Shown here one piece after another: positions 1 through 8,124 of a stretch of DNA of 20,407 nucleotides. Positions within the stretch are counted from its first letter, which is position 1. Each line of letters opens with the position of its first letter. The translations under genes and the position numbers were made by a program. Source of the stretch: a virus; the IMG/VR virus record IMGVR_UViG_3300009481_000144, positions 1 through 20,407 of that record. One strand, given 5' to 3'. Below the pieces are notes generated by a model, which worked only from the letters and a program-made list of their open reading frames with translations, did no database searches and was not told the origin of the DNA.

Positions 1-108
1 ATTTCTGGATTGCAAAAACATAAGCTAAACATTTCTAGCGCTAGGAATACTTACCTCAAGTCACACGGTAAGAAATATATCGGTAGTCGCTTCAATATGG
101 TGAATTAA
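1..108 (+). CDS. C-terminal end of an unidentified phage protein (5' partial)
   Basis: Frame 1 is open from the window edge to TAA at 106-108 and encodes 35 residues ending in GSRFNMVN. The fragment is basic and polar (QKHKLN, KSHGKKY), with no membrane segment and no motif I can assign. Only one base separates its stop from the GTG of the next gene, and the ribosome binding site of that gene lies inside its last codons, so the two are probably co-transcribed and translationally coupled. Its place just before a baseplate cluster makes a tail or baseplate role plausible, but that is inference from context only. The gene start lies outside the window. Confidence 0.6.
   Translation: MSGLQKHKLNISSARNTYLKSHGKKYIGSRFNMVN
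99..103 (+). promoter_or_regulatory. Ribosome binding site fixing the GTG start at 110
   Basis: GGTGA sits six bases before GTG at 110, inside the last codons of the upstream gene. In the same frame there is a TGA at 101-103 and no ATG, GTG or TTG between it and 110, so the GTG is the only usual start available for the long frame that follows. Confidence 0.6.
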
Positions 109-109
109 C

Positions 110-2089
110 GTGCCTACACTTCCAAAATTTGTAATACATCTTGATAGATTAACCGATGATGTTAATAGACTCTCTTTGTTGATGAATAAGTTTGCATCAG
201 AGATATCATCAGCTGGCTTCTATACGCCTGGCTTCAACTTCTCGATTCAATCAGCTGCTCTTCGGGTATTTCCTGGTGAGTTAGCTTTTTTGATTGAAAA
301 AATGGTTGACGAAACAAGTGATGTGGATATTTTTGGAAATACTTTCCAAGGATATGAATCTTATCAATTTGTTGAGATTGTAGTAGATTCTAGTTTTAAA
401 ACATTAACAGCTATACGCCTTCTCGGCAACACTGAAGAGGAAAGTGAAAAGCAAATACGCTTTGCTTTATTTGATGTTCCAAACACTCTGTTCACTCCTA
501 CTACGATTAATACCGTCTCAGATATTAGAGAGATTTCAGATGGCATAACAGAATTCTTTGGAGGCACTAATGCGCCCGCTGCACGTTGTGGACAAGACAA
601 TAACAGTTTAGAAAATATTGTCGGCAGTTTAGCTGAAAATGTTTTTCCAGAATCAACAGTGCGTTCTGATATGACGTGGAGTGGATATCTTGAACAGTAT
701 GTGGTTCCTAAAGTAAAAACTCAACCTAAACCTTCTACTGGTCTTTCGAGAGACGAATTGAAAGGATTGTTGAACAAATATGAATCAACTTCAATTAAGA
801 CAGAGGCAGACAGGCTAGCAGAAGAAGCAGAATGGTCAAGTGTTGCTTTTAAAGGTAGAGTAACAGCTTCACGCCAAAACGCTGTAGATATTGTTAATGC
901 TTCTGCTGAGATTTTAGCTGATCCAGAAGGACTTTCAGCAAAGATTCAAACTCTTGGCGATGCATATTCTCAAATATTAGATAAAGTTTCTCTAGGGTGT
1001 TTGATTAAGTCTGCTATGGAATGTATTATTCCTCCTTTAACCTGTAAAGAAATACTTCACGGCTTGAGCATTGAAAATATTGAAGAGAAAATATCCCTCG
1101 CTTTTCCAAACATTCCTCGGCTTGCTGATAGGATAAAAGAAGAATCTATTAAGGCTAAAGCAGAAAATCCAGATGCGACGGCAGCTGCCGATGCTTTTCT
1201 TAATAGTATTGAGACTTTTGTTGATTTAGAAGCTATTTGCGATGCTGTAAGCTTTGCTGCCGGTGGTGGCTTCCAGATACCTACTATCGAACTTCCAGAA
1301 GTAGATATCGTTGATTTATTTGGTAGCGTTGAGATTGCCATCGAAGACGCTATTATGACTGCTTTAACAACGGCTATTGTTGAGATGATTACTGGCGTGT
1401 TGGACGATTTGTTGTCTTGCGATAATTTAGATGCTTTTGTCGCAGGCGCCATTAACGGTGAAATCCCAACAGATACTGCTCTTGGTTCTGATTTGAATAA
1501 ATTGTTTTCTGAACCTACATCATTGGTTGATCCTGAGGTTGGCGCAATCGCTTCTAGTCTTGCAGGTCGATGGGAAAACTTTGTCAACAAAGTTGATGGT
1601 CTTTTGGAAAACTCTGTAAAAGTTGAGATTGACGCAGGCGCTGACATCCTTGGAGATGTAGTCCAACTACGTGCCCAAATAGATGCCGCAGGCGGTCTGG
1701 AAGGCTTACAGGAAGCCATAGAGGGTAACATAGGTAAGGCTGCGTCTCGCGCTGCATTTGAAAGTTTCTTTCAAGGGCATATTGATTTAACTAAGCTGTT
1801 GAGATTTAGTGGCGACGAAAATGCAGATGTATTAAACTTTCTTGTTGCAGAAATAGGACAGTTTGAAATCAGCGCAGATAAAAACAGCTTTACGCTTGAT
1901 CGAATCAATGGCGAACAAACGATGGTTATTTTTAGTGCTTTGGCAAATGCACCAGCTTCTAATCTTAATGTCAACGGCAGAGATTTAGCCAACTCTATTG
2001 GTCTTTTGTTGGACGATGTTGCAGCTATTTTATCGCCAGGAGATGTTTTAAACCTTCTTGCAGGTACTCCAAAAAAGAAAACAGTTTAA
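110..2089 (+). CDS. Helix-rich phage structural protein of unknown function (659 aa)
   Basis: This 659-residue protein starts at GTG, one base after the previous stop. I do not recognise a named domain. Residues 1-150 look mixed alpha/beta. Residues 210-350 are charged and helical. Residues 293-440 hold most of the cysteines (C297, C305, C312, C377, C437), with a compact CLIKSAMECIIPPLTC block at 297-312. A hydrophobic stretch near 395-435 alternates with acidic residues, which fits a long amphipathic helix or a helical bundle better than a membrane span. There is no signal peptide, and the protein ends in a short basic tail (KKK). Position upstream of the gp25/gp6 wedge genes suggests a virion role, perhaps at the hub, tube end or baseplate; this is inferred from context. 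Its stop codon lies in the same frame as the next gene. Confidence 0.75.
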   Translation: MPTLPKFVIHLDRLTDDVNRLSLLMNKFASEISSAGFYTPGFNFSIQSAALRVFPGELAFLIEKMVDETSDVDIFGNTFQGYESYQFVEIVVDSSFKTLTAIRLLGNTEEESEKQIRFALFDVPNTLFTPTTINTVSDIREISDGITEFFGGTNAPAARCGQDNNSLENIVGSLAENVFPESTVRSDMTWSGYLEQYVVPKVKTQPKPSTGLSRDELKGLLNKYESTSIKTEADRLAEEAEWSSVAFKGRVTASRQNAVDIVNASAEILADPEGLSAKIQTLGDAYSQILDKVSLGCLIKSAMECIIPPLTCKEILHGLSIENIEEKISLAFPNIPRLADRIKEESIKAKAENPDATAAADAFLNSIETFVDLEAICDAVSFAAGGGFQIPTIELPEVDIVDLFGSVEIAIEDAIMTALTTAIVEMITGVLDDLLSCDNLDAFVAGAINGEIPTDTALGSDLNKLFSEPTSLVDPEVGAIASSLAGRWENFVNKVDGLLENSVKVEIDAGADILGDVVQLRAQIDAAGGLEGLQEAIEGNIGKAASRAAFESFFQGHIDLTKLLRFSGDENADVLNFLVAEIGQFEISADKNSFTLDRINGEQTMVIFSALANAPASNLNVNGRDLANSIGLLLDDVAAILSPGDVLNLLAGTPKKKTV

Positions 2090-2173
2090 GTAATCATTGA
2101 ACTTATTAAGATTAGTTATGAGCAGATTTCTTTTATAAACAAGCCAGATGAAATCATCACCCTGTTTAAGACG
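2090..2173 (+). other. Open in-frame leader before the next gene; possible non-standard start or stop readthrough
   Basis: The 84 bases between the TAA at 2087-2089 and the TTG at 2174 contain no stop in frame 2, the frame of both flanking genes. The 28 codons look like ordinary protein (for example ELIKISYEQISFINKPDE) and contain no ATG, GTG or TTG. ATT at 2096 follows AAG at 2088-2090 with five bases between, the same spacing as AAGG before the ATG at 14387. Initiation at ATT would add 26 residues to the next protein. The alternatives are TTG at 2174, readthrough of the TAA to give a protein of about 1928 residues, or a sequence error. The only nearby ATG (2118) is in another frame and stops after six codons. 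Confidence 0.5.
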
Positions 2174-5100
2174 TTGGGCGATCTTACTGGAACTTCCAAT
2201 ATAAAAGATGGTGTTATCTTAGCATCAAATGTGCGCAGAACAAGAAATATCCCAAGAAAGTTTTGTCCCGAAGATGACGAAGCTATAGTCCTTCAAGAAG
2301 AAATTCTTACTAGAAGCTTTCCACCTGAAGAAGTGCGAACCATTATTGATGAAATCATTGAAAAACGTCGCCTGCGCTATAATGATCTCGGTGATATTTT
2401 GGTTCGTCTTGACCAAGACGATTTTTCTCCAACCGAAGTCTTAGAGCCGATTATTTGTGGTTTAAATCCAGATGGCTCTCGTCCTCCTGTGGTTGATGAT
2501 GCACTTGACATTACCATAAACACTATGTTTGAACCAACAAAAATGGCATTTGATAGAGAGATACCAAGATATCCCGACGCCTTGTCTTCTGAGGACAAAG
2601 TGACAAGAACTATTCCAAGAACTATTAGGCGTTCTGGCAATAGACCTGTCTTCGGAGCTGGCGCAGGGAGTCTATTTGGTTCATTTAATGATTTCATTGG
2701 AAACCTTGGTCTTGAAAGTCCTTTTGGAGAAAACGGAGAAATAGAAGAAGAAGTGGCTAATCCAGAATGGGTGAAGTTAGTATCAGACGGGATGATTCCG
2801 CCAGAAGACGATCCAGGTACTCCTTCTGATCCTTTGGGACCATATACAGCTGGACCACCTATCCAAGTTCAGGATGTTGTTAAGCGAGTTGGTTCCAACT
2901 TTAAGAGAAGCTTCCAGTTTGAAGACGCAGTAGAACTACAACAAGCTGATGTAAACTCGTTTGTGGTTCAAATTAAAGGTTCGCTTCCAGTTCAATCACC
3001 AGTTCAGGATTTCTCACCTTATCCTGCCCCTTCTCCAGAATGGGTTATTTCTTACAAAGAACGAGAGCAAACTTTAAGCTTATCTCTTTCTGCAAACGGT
3101 TCACTTTATTCGACGAGATTTGGTCGCGTCCAATTTTCAGAAAACTTTTATTTCGGTGAAGATTTTAGCAGAGAGTTGTCTCCAGATGTCCGAGAGCGCA
3201 GTGAAGAATTAAACTCTTCTATCAATGGGAATAGTTCTAAACCAGACGTATTTGTTGGCTTAATGCAAGAAAAACTTCGACCCGCTGTTAAGACTAGCGA
3301 AATAGAAAACTTCAACAATTGGTCTAAATCATTTTTCAACGATCGATATGAAGAGTTCGTTAAAAGCTTTATGTCCAATGCTGGCAGAAGAGTGGCAAAC
3401 AATAGGTTGTTGAAGAAGATCCCTAATCGCACTTTAGACAACTTGGGACCAGGAACATCTGAGTTTAGTTCAAAAGAGCAAGCCGAAACACTAATCATCA
3501 ACTTGATTAATTTTTCCGCAACCCCAACAGATGAACAAAAAAGGTGTAAAGCTGACCCTCACTTGCTAGATTTAGAATTCATTAAATCTGTTGTGAAAGA
3601 TGAATACGACAAAGATTGTGAAACAGAAAATAATAACAATGGAATTAGCCGCGCACGCGGACCCATTAACTCTTCTGGTTATGTTGGCGTAGTTTTAACT
3701 ATTATTCGCTTGTATGTTATCGAATATGTGATGCGCGGCTTGTTTGTTTTTGATGAATATGGTTATAAAACTGACTTTGCCAACGATCAGCTGTTGATTA
3801 GTTACATTGCTTTTAGGTTAAAGAGGGATATTGGCAGACAGGGCGAACTAGCTCCAGGTGTCAGATATTATGATGCTTTTGAAACAGAAATGAAGATTGT
3901 TTACGATAAGCTCGTTACGAACAAAGAGTTTGATATCCCCAATGAACCACTTCCAGAGCCAAGTGCTGATGGTGTTCCTTCTGAGCTTAAGGTGCTCGTT
4001 AGAGAACAGCTAAAGTCTGTTCTTGAAAAAGTGGGAGACATTATTGGAATAAACCCTAAAAATGTTGGTAATAATCTCGTTCAAGATTTGGTAAGCAATA
4101 TTCCTGTTTTAGATACTTATTCTGATTTTGAAGCCGATTCAGGTTTTACATCTTTTAACTCAAGAATGGATTCATTGTTTGAGCCAATAAAGAAAGACAG
4201 TATTCCATTCCCGCCTTCACCTCTTGAGCCAGAGTCAATCGTTATTGAAAGTGATGAGGGAAAATACATTGTTGAAAGATATGTGAGAGTGACCCTATCT
4301 TCAGATGTTTCAGTAGCACAAGAACAAGGCGCGAACGGCTTGCACGGAGTAGTTAATCTGCAAAACTGGGAAGAATTTATTGACAACAATCCATCAATAA
4401 AAGAAGAGAATATTTCCGATCTTTGGGAAGAGCCTTGGAGATACGGATACAGAATGGTTTTTGTTTCTCCCACTCTTGAGGATTCGAGAACTAAAGAGCA
4501 GCTAAACAATGTGGGAAAAAGTTTTGTTCTATCTGGTGGCAATAAAGTTGAGTTGAAAAGTTCACTTTCTGACGTTGAAAAAGCATTTCACGTCTTGGAA
4601 AAAGAAGAAAAAGAGGTGGAAGATTCTACTATAATTCCTCCTGCAACTTTCAAACAATTTAATACAGTTCCAATTTCTCAAGTCGAGATTCCTATTGATG
4701 ATTTCGGTAAAGTTGGTGAAGCAGAAGGAAAGATTAAGAGCCTCTTTCAGGAAAAATATGCCCCTTCTCTTATTAAAGATTTAGCTAATAGTTTAGATTC
4801 GCGCACATTGTTCGACTATTGTTTCTTGTCTAAGAGATTGGTAACCTTTATGTTGATTCAAAGTTCTATGGTTCTTAATAGCGAAGATATGAAATTCTTA
4901 TTTGAAGGAACTAAAATTGAACTTAAGAGACTGTTCAATGCTCTTCGCAATATGGGAGATTATACAAGTCGCAATGAAGAACAGCTTCTAAACGGAGTTC
5001 CTGGTAATGCAGGTGCATATAAAGCAGACTTTGATCAAATCGGAAGCCCATCGGGTCCACGAGGACCAGACGCTTTTTATCTTGCTTCTATCACGCCTAT

Positions 5101-5896
5101 CTTGATTATTCGTGGTCTTGCAGAAATGTCTGACCCTAACATCGCAGTCACAGCAAAGGTAGTCGCAGCTGGCAATTCGGGATATTTGATTCCTAAATTT
5201 GTACGTAATGGTGACGGTACGATTAAGCTATCTGGCACTGAAGAGGAACCAGGTCAGCCAGTTATTCAATATTCGCCTATTGGTGTTGTGGCTCCAGATG
5301 AATTTGAGTGTATTGTGAGAGGCTCCGACGAAGAGTTGCCAGATTTTGTTGAAAATGGCACTTTGGTTGATTGGAAATCACCTGATGTTCCTATTATTCC
5401 GGGTCTTCCACCTTTGGAACTTCCAGATTTGGGGCAGCCGTTATTTATTCCACGCGGTCCAGCTGGTCCTAATGGTATCCCACTGATTTATGGTCTGGAC
5501 AGAAGTCCTAGTGCTGAAGATCCTAACGCTATTGTGGCAAGTTTGCCAGAGTTCCCTGGCGAGTCTGTTAACCTTCCATACGGCTTAGTGTCGATGGCTT
5601 TGCTTCCACTTCAGTTATTTTTCCCAATGCTTGGTCCATTTACGGGTCCTCCTTATAATATGCTTATTGCTTTGGGGCTCGATTTCCTTCGATTAGAACC
5701 TTTGATTTATCAACTACCAAATTACAAATTTGCTTTTGAGAAAACAGATGTTGCCGAAGAGCTTTTGGCTGCTGAAGGTATTGATTTGAGTGGCGGAAGC
5801 AAGGTTAAATGTAAGGATGGTACTAATCCACCAACTTCAGAACCAGAAGTTCTTCCACCAGATCCGAATCTGCCTCCACGAAGTGATAATTGTTAG
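2174..5896 (+). CDS. Large phage structural protein of unknown function, probable baseplate component (at least 1240 aa)
   Basis: The gene is given here from TTG at 2174, but its frame is open back to 2090 and translation may begin earlier (see 2090-2173). TTG 2174 has only a weak AAG before it. No known domain is recognised. Residues 1-100 are charged and helical. Residues 160-240 are rich in Gly, Pro and acidic residues and look like a flexible linker. Residues 285-330 hold beta-like sequence. A block RCKADPHLLDLEF lies near residue 455. About 1080-1130 is Pro/Gly-rich, with a short collagen-like GPAGPNGIP. About 1137-1175 is strongly hydrophobic, and the end is a proline-rich tail closing on Cys. 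It stops at TAG, with an in-frame TGA two codons later. It directly precedes the gp25-like gene, so a baseplate or hub role is likely but inferred. The hydrophobic segment could pack into the virion or contact membrane. Confidence 0.72.
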   Translation: MGDLTGTSNIKDGVILASNVRRTRNIPRKFCPEDDEAIVLQEEILTRSFPPEEVRTIIDEIIEKRRLRYNDLGDILVRLDQDDFSPTEVLEPIICGLNPDGSRPPVVDDALDITINTMFEPTKMAFDREIPRYPDALSSEDKVTRTIPRTIRRSGNRPVFGAGAGSLFGSFNDFIGNLGLESPFGENGEIEEEVANPEWVKLVSDGMIPPEDDPGTPSDPLGPYTAGPPIQVQDVVKRVGSNFKRSFQFEDAVELQQADVNSFVVQIKGSLPVQSPVQDFSPYPAPSPEWVISYKEREQTLSLSLSANGSLYSTRFGRVQFSENFYFGEDFSRELSPDVRERSEELNSSINGNSSKPDVFVGLMQEKLRPAVKTSEIENFNNWSKSFFNDRYEEFVKSFMSNAGRRVANNRLLKKIPNRTLDNLGPGTSEFSSKEQAETLIINLINFSATPTDEQKRCKADPHLLDLEFIKSVVKDEYDKDCETENNNNGISRARGPINSSGYVGVVLTIIRLYVIEYVMRGLFVFDEYGYKTDFANDQLLISYIAFRLKRDIGRQGELAPGVRYYDAFETEMKIVYDKLVTNKEFDIPNEPLPEPSADGVPSELKVLVREQLKSVLEKVGDIIGINPKNVGNNLVQDLVSNIPVLDTYSDFEADSGFTSFNSRMDSLFEPIKKDSIPFPPSPLEPESIVIESDEGKYIVERYVRVTLSSDVSVAQEQGANGLHGVVNLQNWEEFIDNNPSIKEENISDLWEEPWRYGYRMVFVSPTLEDSRTKEQLNNVGKSFVLSGGNKVELKSSLSDVEKAFHVLEKEEKEVEDSTIIPPATFKQFNTVPISQVEIPIDDFGKVGEAEGKIKSLFQEKYAPSLIKDLANSLDSRTLFDYCFLSKRLVTFMLIQSSMVLNSEDMKFLFEGTKIELKRLFNALRNMGDYTSRNEEQLLNGVPGNAGAYKADFDQIGSPSGPRGPDAFYLASITPILIIRGLAEMSDPNIAVTAKVVAAGNSGYLIPKFVRNGDGTIKLSGTEEEPGQPVIQYSPIGVVAPDEFECIVRGSDEELPDFVENGTLVDWKSPDVPIIPGLPPLELPDLGQPLFIPRGPAGPNGIPLIYGLDRSPSAEDPNAIVASLPEFPGESVNLPYGLVSMALLPLQLFFPMLGPFTGPPYNMLIALGLDFLRLEPLIYQLPNYKFAFEKTDVAEELLAAEGIDLSGGSKVKCKDGTNPPTSEPEVLPPDPNLPPRSDNC

Positions 5897-5910
5897 TTGT
5901 GATATATACT

Positions 5911-5917
5911 TAAGGAG
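5911..5917 (+). promoter_or_regulatory. Strong ribosome binding site of the gp25-like gene
   Basis: TAAGGAG lies six bases before the ATG at 5924. It is the closest match to the Shine-Dalgarno consensus in the window and sits in the 27-base gap after the TAG stop of the previous gene. Confidence 0.7.
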
Positions 5918-5923
5918 CAAACT

Positions 5924-6298
5924 ATGTCTGGATTAACACCAAAACTACCACTCTCATTTGGCGACAAGCCAAGCTATCAATCTATTGACACTACTAAGGA
6001 ATTGGTCAAACAAAATCTGAAAAATCTTTGTTTGACTGTTCCAGGCGAACGATTAATGGACGCAGATTTTGGAGTTGGAATAAAGACTTTTCTTTTTGAG
6101 CAAAGTGTAGCATCAGTTTATGGCGATATATCTGCAAAAATTGAAGAACAAGTTAACATTTATATGCCTTTTGTCGATATAGACGAGATTGTTATTACTC
6201 CAGATTCTGATGATGAAGGGATAATCTATGTGCAGGTACAATATTTTATTGTCCCCACTTCAGAAGAAGATATTCTTAATCTGTCTGTTAATAGATAA
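5924..6298 (+). CDS. gp25: gp25-like baseplate wedge protein
   Basis: This 124-residue protein matches the length and pattern of the T4 gp25 / type VI secretion TssE family. These small proteins sit in the baseplate wedge beside gp6 and gp7 and contact the first sheath ring, helping trigger contraction. Visible family features are a helix leading to NLKNLCLTVPGER (31-43), the DADFGVG turn (46-52), TFLFE (55-59), a second helix (67-80) and C-terminal strands (86-110). The family's usual EPR motif, expected just after the second helix, reads MPF at 81-83, so its Glu and Arg are missing. The gene has a strong ribosome binding site and is followed immediately by the gp6/J-like gene, the usual pairing. 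Assignment to the family is confident; equivalence in mechanism is inferred. Confidence 0.92.
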   Translation: MSGLTPKLPLSFGDKPSYQSIDTTKELVKQNLKNLCLTVPGERLMDADFGVGIKTFLFEQSVASVYGDISAKIEEQVNIYMPFVDIDEIVITPDSDDEGIIYVQVQYFIVPTSEEDILNLSVNR

Positions 6299-6312
6299 CT
6301 ACTTACCTGAAA

Positions 6313-6318
6313 GAAGGA
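6313..6318 (+). promoter_or_regulatory. Ribosome binding site of the gp6/J-like gene
   Basis: GAAGGA lies nine bases before the ATG at 6328, in the 29-base gap after the gp25-like gene. Confidence 0.55.
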
Positions 6319-6327
6319 AAATCAAAG

Positions 6328-8124
6328 ATGACGCGCAAAAACATATTTATCAACTATTCTGGTAGAGATTTCGAATCCATCAAGGCTTCTTTGGTAGAGC
6401 ACGCCAAGAGGTATTATGCAGATACGTTTAAGGACTTTAATGAAGCTGGCTTTGGTGCTCTTGCGTTGGATACTGTTGCTTACACAGGCGACATTCTCTC
6501 CTTTTATTTAGATTATCAAGCTAATGAATCATTTCTTGACTCTTCTAACGAATATGACAATATACTTAGACATGCCAAACCTTTGGGATTTAGACTTCAA
6601 GAAAATCCTTCATCTCACGGTATTGCAACATTCTTTATTTTGGCACCAGCAAACTCTGTTGGTTTGGGACCAGATACTAGATATCTCCCTATTCTAAAGA
6701 GAAACAGCACAATTTCAGCAAAAAATGGAAATAACTTTACATTAATTGAAGATGTTCATTTTGATAATCCTGACAATGAAATAGTAGTAGGTCGTGTCGA
6801 CGCTGATACAGGGTTGCCAACTTATTATGCGGTGCGAGCTTATGGGCGAGTAGTTTCTGGTAGACTAGAAGAAGCATTGATTACAGTCGGAGATTATCAG
6901 AGATTTTTAAAAGTATTGGTTGATGTAGGAAACGTAGCCGAAGTTATTCTCGTTGAAGATGCAGAAGGCAACGAATATTATCAAGTAGATTATCTTTCTC
7001 AAGATGTCGTCTATCGCCCTGTGTTGAATCGCTCAAGCACTAGCCAACAAGCGCCAGATATCTTAAAGCCTTTTATTGTTCCCCGCCGTTTCGTTGTGGA
7101 CAATCTACAAGGACAAACATATCTTCAATTTGGTCACGGCGCAGATGATTCTGACAGAACTTCAGAAAGAATCGTAGACCCAAGCCGAGTAGTGCTGAAT
7201 GTTCACGGTAGAACTAGTATTTCTGATACATCATTTGATCCTTCCAACTTAATTAAGACTGATAAGTTTGGAGTTGTACCCTCTAGCACTACTTTGAGAG
7301 TGATCGTGAGAGCCAACACTATCGACGATGTTAACGCAGCAGCAGACACGGTAACAGGAATACTTTCTGCTGACTTTGATTTTGATGATATTTCCACACT
7401 TGATAGCTCGTTGGTGAACTCAGTAAAAGCTTCAATCGAAGTTACCAATGAAGAACCTATTGTTGGGGATGTTTCATTGCCGAATGCAGAAGAATTAAAG
7501 ATTCGTGTTTTCAACTCTTTTGCTGCTCAAAACCGAGCTGTCACCCTTCAGGATTACGCAGCTTTGACATACAAGATGCCTGCCGAGTTTGGCGCTGTAA
7601 AGCGCGTAAATGTTGTAAGAGACCCAGACTCTTTTAAGAGGAATCTAAATCTATATGTTGTTTCTGAAAACCAAGATGGGACATTAGCTGAAACTTCCTC
7701 AACAATCAAAGAGAACTTAAAAGTTTGGCTAAACAAGAATAGAATGATCAATGATACAATTGACATTTTGGATGCTAGAATTGTGAATATTGGAGTAAAC
7801 TACAAAGTGATTGGAGATTTGGAGAGAGACAAATACGACATTCTAGCTGATGCCAACTTTGCAATAGCTACCCTACTTAACGAGGTTAAGGATATTGGAG
7901 AATCCTTCTTTATCACAGACATTTATGATGCTTTGAAAAGGGTTACAGGTGTTGTAGACGTTACAAACGTTAAAGTCTTTCAGAAGGTAGGTGGTGTTTA
8001 TTCCGACATTCGTTTCAATATAAACGAACAAACATCTTCAGACGGTCGCTTCATTAAAGCGCCACAAAACGTGATTTTCGAAGTGAAATACGTCAAAGAC
8101 GACATTAAGGGAGCAATTAGATAA
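6328..8124 (+). CDS. gp6: gp6 / baseplate J-like wedge protein
   Basis: At 598 residues this protein is close to T4 gp6 (about 660) and longer than P2 gpJ. This family forms the ring of dimers that ties baseplate wedges together around the hub and rearranges at contraction. The N-terminal helical part has the family pattern: a short strand, SGRDFESIKASL (11-22), then FGALALDTVAYTGDILSFYLDYQANESFL (split across 43-70). A beta-rich middle includes YLQFGHG at 265-271, where relatives often have FGNG, and DKFGVVPSSTTLRV at 312-325. The C-terminal J-type domain has QNRAVTLQDYAALTYKMP (401-418) and FFITDIYDALKRVTGV (527-542). It follows the gp25-like gene, and its TAA overlaps the next ATG by one base. 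The family call is strong. Confidence 0.91.
   Translation: MTRKNIFINYSGRDFESIKASLVEHAKRYYADTFKDFNEAGFGALALDTVAYTGDILSFYLDYQANESFLDSSNEYDNILRHAKPLGFRLQENPSSHGIATFFILAPANSVGLGPDTRYLPILKRNSTISAKNGNNFTLIEDVHFDNPDNEIVVGRVDADTGLPTYYAVRAYGRVVSGRLEEALITVGDYQRFLKVLVDVGNVAEVILVEDAEGNEYYQVDYLSQDVVYRPVLNRSSTSQQAPDILKPFIVPRRFVVDNLQGQTYLQFGHGADDSDRTSERIVDPSRVVLNVHGRTSISDTSFDPSNLIKTDKFGVVPSSTTLRVIVRANTIDDVNAAADTVTGILSADFDFDDISTLDSSLVNSVKASIEVTNEEPIVGDVSLPNAEELKIRVFNSFAAQNRAVTLQDYAALTYKMPAEFGAVKRVNVVRDPDSFKRNLNLYVVSENQDGTLAETSSTIKENLKVWLNKNRMINDTIDILDARIVNIGVNYKVIGDLERDKYDILADANFAIATLLNEVKDIGESFFITDIYDALKRVTGVVDVTNVKVFQKVGGVYSDIRFNINEQTSSDGRFIKAPQNVIFEVKYVKDDIKGAIR
8107..8113 (+). promoter_or_regulatory. Ribosome binding site of the propeller gene, inside the upstream gene
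   Basis: AAGGGAG lies ten bases before the ATG at 8124, inside the last codons of the gp6/J-like gene. Stop and start share one base (TAATG), an arrangement typical of translational coupling. Confidence 0.6.

Noticed and set aside
1057-1731. A 224-codon open frame on the minus strand
   Set aside because: It lies wholly antisense to the 659-residue gene, lacks a good ribosome binding site and has low-complexity Ser/Ala/Ile composition expected from reading the complement of a real gene.
2118-2138. ATG at 2118 as the start of the second large gene
   Set aside because: It is in a different frame and reaches TAA after six codons.
5894-5902. TAG followed by in-frame TGA as a sign of TAG recoding
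   Set aside because: Recoding would add only two residues. No long gene here contains an internal TAG, and the other complete genes end in TAA, so a normal code is the simpler reading.
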